Assembly (NCBI GenBank): GCA_930367205.1
Contig: OV884011.1
Coordinates: forward strand, 39,569,754-39,633,753
Direction: 5' to 3'
DNA: 64,000 nt
Origin: Acanthosoma haemorrhoidale
Lineage: Eukaryota > Arthropoda > Insecta > Hemiptera > Acanthosomatidae
Part shown: positions 59,572-64,000 of the stretch, one piece after another
How positions within the stretch are numbered: the stretch's first letter is position 1
How the letters are laid out: each line of letters opens with the position of its first letter
Program-made: the position numbers and the translations under genes
The notes under the pieces: generated by a model
Seen by the model: the letters and a program-made list of their open reading frames with translations, nothing else
Databases searched by the model: none
What the model was told of the DNA's origin: nothing

Positions 59572-60030
59572 TTGATGTTGTCATTTTTGATGGTGTTTTT
59601 GTGATAAACTCAAAATTAGCGAGCGTACATGAACAATATGGGACCCGTGGATCACTATTCGTTGCGTTGTATCTACCATTAATATGTATAATATCAATAA
59701 TTAAATATAAATATTTTAATTTATTAACTTCAAAACAAGAAAAGTAATCATATATGAGACAAAGAGGATTGGACAACCAAAGATATCAAGAAGGCAGCGG
59801 AAAGGTACGAGAAGAGAGAACAACGCTAAGAGCAGGTCACTCTTTCATCAGGGGCCCGGCAAATGAGAGCTAGGAAGAAGCCAGGCCCCATTTCACTTAC
59901 ACCCGGCACGACAACAAAGGAAGCGCCAGGTAGCAACCCACACTACGACATAGAAGACGCTATCCGGACCACGCTACGCCATAAAAGGTGTTTAAGGTCA
60001 CACCTAAGGTCTTAACAATATATATTCCAG
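59560..60030 (-). repeat. LTR-like repeat, minus copy, head-to-head with the previous
   Basis: Starts TGTTGTGATATTTTGATG and contains ACCCGTGGATCAC and GAAGGCAGCGGAAAGG, the inverse of the AGCGGATC/CGCTGCCTTCTTGA part of + copies. Truncated near 60030. Confidence 0.6.
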
Positions 60031-60632
60031 CTTTTCTATCTATGCATTCATAAATTCAATTTGATCATAAAAATATTGTTACAATATATTAACTTTGTAT
60101 TATGAATTATAAGTTGTGGTATTGATTCCACTGTGATCTCTGCACTTAAGTCAGTTAGAGAACCCCACCAAAGATTAGGGAGATCCTTGGATGACCCCTT
60201 GCCCTCTCAAAATCTTTTAACTTTGGCTAATAACTATAACTTTTTTTTAATTGTTAGGTTTTATGATTATTTATTTTTATTATTTAAATGAGTTATTTAC
60301 TTCAGTAGCATAAAAATTTGATTTGTTTGCCATGATTGAAAAGTAACTATTAGATAGGTAGGTAAAGACAGAAATTATTTTTAAGTCAGTAGACACTAAT
60401 TATTAATGGATAGTGAATGACTTACTCTCTCCACACTCAATTGCCGCTATCATTAAACATTCATTATCAAATGTCTTTTTCACCATAGCTTCAATGTCTC
60501 TCTCTCCACAAAATGGTTGTTTAGTATTTGAACAACTTCTTTTGCTACACAAATGTGTTCTTTCTCCAGTTACAGCCAGAACTGAAATGGCGGTATATGT
60601 ATATGTATATATATATATTTCTATATATATAT

Positions 60633-60907
60633 AAAAAGTCCCCCTCACATATCTCAACACTTAAAAAATTTTCAAATGGCTAAAATATTGACACAAAAAG
60701 ATTAACAACCTGTTAAAGTCAGACAAGCAAACCAATTTTTTTAATCTGTATTTTTTGTTATACATTTTAATTTATTTGTGTACTACTTTTTTTAATTGGT
60801 TCTTTACCACGAGGGAAAATTTGGAACATTTAACCTTAAATAGCTTTTGGGCTCTGTTTGATTTGAGAATGTTTTTAAGAGTTGAGATATGTGAGGCGGA
60901 CTTTTTT
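60633..60907. mobile_element. MITE-like element with ~35-bp inverted ends
   Basis: The left end (60633-60667) and right end (60872-60907) are inverted copies with CCTCACATATCTCAAC as the core and about two mismatches. TA lies just outside each end, next to a TA-rich tract. The interior is non-coding. Size and ends fit a Tc1/mariner-type MITE. Confidence 0.65.
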
Positions 60908-63900
60908 ACATTTACTTTTTTTTTCATACTTCCGTTGAATCTTAACCCAAACATGTACAGCGTGGTCCAGATTGGTAAAATATAAATTACTTAGGAAAGT
61001 TCCAGAGCTAGTCACGAATGGCTTGAGTATTAATTATACATTAGTATTGTGTAAACACATTTTTTTAATTATTATAATAATTTAATAAATTTTGTTGCAA
61101 GAATTCGTTCTTTTATGACAAAAAGCAAACTTAAATTTAGTACAATTGTATGTTATTGAATTTATAGAGACGGAAAATTTTCTTTATTCTGGATCCAAAT
61201 CCTCCAAGAATCATAATAAAAGATAAAAAAAATTCACTGGCCAACAAATATTTTTAAAAAAATATGACATTACAAAGTAAAAATAAAGTGCGAAACCAGC
61301 AGATAAATTCATAGATGGATTGAAAAAAATAAAATAAATTGGCAAAATACTATACTAAATTAAAAGAAAACCTTAAAATTAACAAGTACAAGATAAATGA
61401 ACAGTATAAACAAATAAGGAAGGTGCCAGAAAAACATCTGGATATATATGTATATATATATATTATAATAAAAAAATAGTAGACATAAGTAAATAGTTCC
61501 CCAGCATCTGTCTGGATAGTGAGGTGTTGGAATACAAGGGTTTTGAAGATTCCTAAGGATGAACCATGGCAGATATTAGGTGGTAGAGAATTCTAGAGTG
61601 GTGGAGCAAGCAAGAAAGTATCAAACAAATGCTAGTGTTCTTTGGGAAGAAGTATAAATGTCAGAGAGATGGGATCTTAAATTCAGGGAGTAGACTGATT
61701 ATTTGAACTGTAGGATATTGTAGATATAAGGGGGGGGGGTGATGAGAAATGATGGTTTAGCGAAGTTACCAAGCAAGGTGATATTGTCTACGGAAGGTGA
61801 GAAAGAGCCACCTTAACTTGGCTATTTTAGATTTGAAGTTTTGATTTTTTTCTCTTTATCAAAGACACATCAGAGATGATAATGCAAAAAAAAAATTCAA
61901 AGCTATTTAAAAGAATGTTTTGTGGACCAAAAAAATAAAAATTGAGTATTTAATGTCATTCAGGTTTATTTCAATTGGTTTTCTTTGTGAAATATTTTAG
62001 CTATTTATAATTGGCTTTAATGATTGAAAATACTGTGCAGGTTATTCACATAGTCACTGGATGGATTCTTGATTGTGTTTCTTTACTTCTTATGTCATTT
62101 ATTTTTCCTTACATATAATAATTTAATTGGTATTATCAAATTTTAGCTATTAAAAATTGAAAAACCATAAAATTGATAGTAAAATATTAGGCATCTTGCT
62201 GATAGAATAGATACTTACCTAAAATCAGTACAAAAAATAACACATATTTCATTTTTGTTGTCATTCCTGCAATCACAATTTATTTAAAAAAAATCATTTT
62301 AACTTTAGAGACCTGGTTAATATTTGTAACTGGTAAGTGGTGCTGGATATCAACTAAGTTTTTTTTTTTTAATCTGTTATATTATCAACAAGATCAGTCA
62401 AGTATAAATTATTTTTCTTTGTTTTACACTTGATGCTTAAATGTTATCACCTAACTCATAAACTCTGAAGTGATTAATTTTGATCATGCTAGGTTTAAGA
62501 AAGATTGCTATGATTTATAAATAATAAATTGTTTTCGAATTCATAGGCTGATACTTCAATGGAAGTAATCTCATATCAATATATTGTTCTCATTTAGTTT
62601 TTTTTATAAAGGGATCCTGATTATTGTAATAGTACTTATATAGGGTCATTTTTTACTAAAAGTTAATCCTCTAATTATTTATACAAGAATTAATCTGATT
62701 CCAAAGTTAACTATGAAATAATGTGGTGGATGCATTTATAAATGAGGGGTTTCAAAATTGGTAGTAAGCGAAGCCTGTTATCATAGGTCTTATTATACAG
62801 CTGTTTAAGTATCAACATTTGTGACTGGACAGAGTAAGTAAAGAAAAAAATGAATCTGAAACACAAACTGCTGGGTCCTTGCTTCGAAAAACCTTAAGAG
62901 AGAAAAGCAAGTAGTGGTCATTGGTATTTGCTTTAGTGTTGGTGAGAGGGGAAAGTGCTGACTGAGTCCCTTGAAGTGTAGCTCATATTTAGTGAATTCG
63001 TTATTATGAACCGAGTCAAAGCAATGGATTATATCAACAGTCATGCATATCCTACAGTGAAAGGATGAAAAGCATGTGCTCTTCAAAGAAGATCCTATCT
63101 TGTCTCCACTACATAATAAATAATGTATAAATATATCATAGCCAGTTTCCAAAGGGTTTTAATGATAAAATTTTAATAAATCTGTTCAAAAGTTGGACAC
63201 TATAATGTGAAGCGAAAATTAGATGTTTTTAAATCTTTTATTACTCAATTATAATGGTATTGATCTTTTCTTGTAAATAATATATAGTAGGTATATACTA
63301 CTATATAGGTATATATTCTAGGAGGGTTTAAACAAAAAAAAAATGTTCTAATAATCAGTGTTATTAAGTAATTTATTTCCGGATTTTCATTTTGATAAAA
63401 TAAATAATCGGTATTTCAAAAAAGTACCGACAAAAGGACTTGGTCACAACAAAAATTGTTTTAAGATATTGTAAAAGAAATTCTCAAAAATCTCATTCAT
63501 ACGGTAATGTGTTTACCTCCCCTTCTGTGCCACAAGAAGAAACTTGAAAACAAAATACCATCTGTAATTAGATCAATATGTAACATTGCTTTCAAACCTT
63601 TGTGTTGAATTGTTATTGGAATAATTTTATTAAATCTTTTTAAATATTCATAGGATTTTATAAAATGAAAAAAAATAAAATGCGACCGTTTCACAGCTAT
63701 AAAAATCCTGTGTGACCCAAGCTTTGTTCAGTTTCTTAAGGACGTGATTTTGTTCAACACTTTGCAAACAACACAGCACATCGATTTAAAAAAATAATAA
63801 ACTAAAAGGATTTTGCAGTCATTTAAAAACAAAATTGATACAAAGTACCTACAATAAAGAAAGATTTATTGAAAAAAAAACAAAGAAGGGCTATCCAGAG

Positions 63901-64000
63901 CTTTCCAGTACCCCGAGGTTTTTTTTTTATAATCTGAAGAATGTAATTAGCAGAACACAAGTATTTTGTTGAATACTGTGACAGGCATAAAATTCTCAAT
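60908..64000. other. Right flank, no recognisable gene
   Basis: Only short chance frames. A small TA-rich tract lies at 61440-61465 and a G9-10 run near 61730. The GC-richer stretch 61500-61810 hints at minus-strand coding-like sequence but gives no domain I can name. Confidence 0.4.

Overview
This window is AT-rich, intron-bearing animal DNA packed with transposable elements. It is most likely from an insect. The retroelements are of insect type (an errantivirus-like Gypsy, Bel-Pao, Jockey-clade LINE, Tc1/mariner and piggyBac), and there is a pseudogene of an unnamed protein family that is widespread in arthropods. A hemipteran is a guess; I cannot name a species.

The only host gene I can support is an asteroid/ASTE1-family (XPG/FEN1-type) nuclease gene, present as two tandem copies on the + strand. 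Copy B (30938-55850) is complete: ten exons joined by canonical GT-AG introns give an uninterrupted 594-residue product that keeps the XPG-family acidic residues. Copy A enters from the left edge; only its last five exons (9147-17518) are in view. Positions 1-20197 and 45832-57731 are the two copies of one segmental duplication, whose right breakpoint cuts an arthropod-family pseudogene. Where the copies differ, the difference is mostly a mobile element present in one and absent from the other, so insertions can be ordered relative to the duplication.

Layout. 1-9.1 kb: copy-A intron with a foldback element, a minus-strand Gypsy pol remnant and several copies of a roughly 650-bp LTR-like repeat, the last followed by a primer-binding-like site and a gag start that abut copy-A exon 6. 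9.1-17.5 kb: copy-A exons, with a 4-kb insertion carrying a Bel-Pao pol fragment. 17.5-20.2 kb: 3' flank and pseudogene. 20.2-30.9 kb: spacer with a + strand env-like ORF, a 4.6-kb minus-strand errantivirus-like element (intact protease-RT ORF, internal minisatellite, 3' deletion), a (TA)n tract and an internally deleted mariner. 30.9-55.9 kb: copy B, whose introns hold an antisense LINE, LTR repeats, a + strand Gypsy split by a solo LTR, a minus-strand Gypsy and a deleted piggyBac. 55.9-58.3 kb: 3' flank and longer pseudogene. 58.3-64 kb: two head-to-head LTR copies, a small TIR element and otherwise nothing I recognise.

I see no operon, CRISPR array, rRNA or credible tRNA gene. The most biologically interesting item is the recently duplicated nuclease gene with uneven divergence among its exons. 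Exon calls rest on reading frame, splice phase and comparison between the two copies; no transcript evidence is available.
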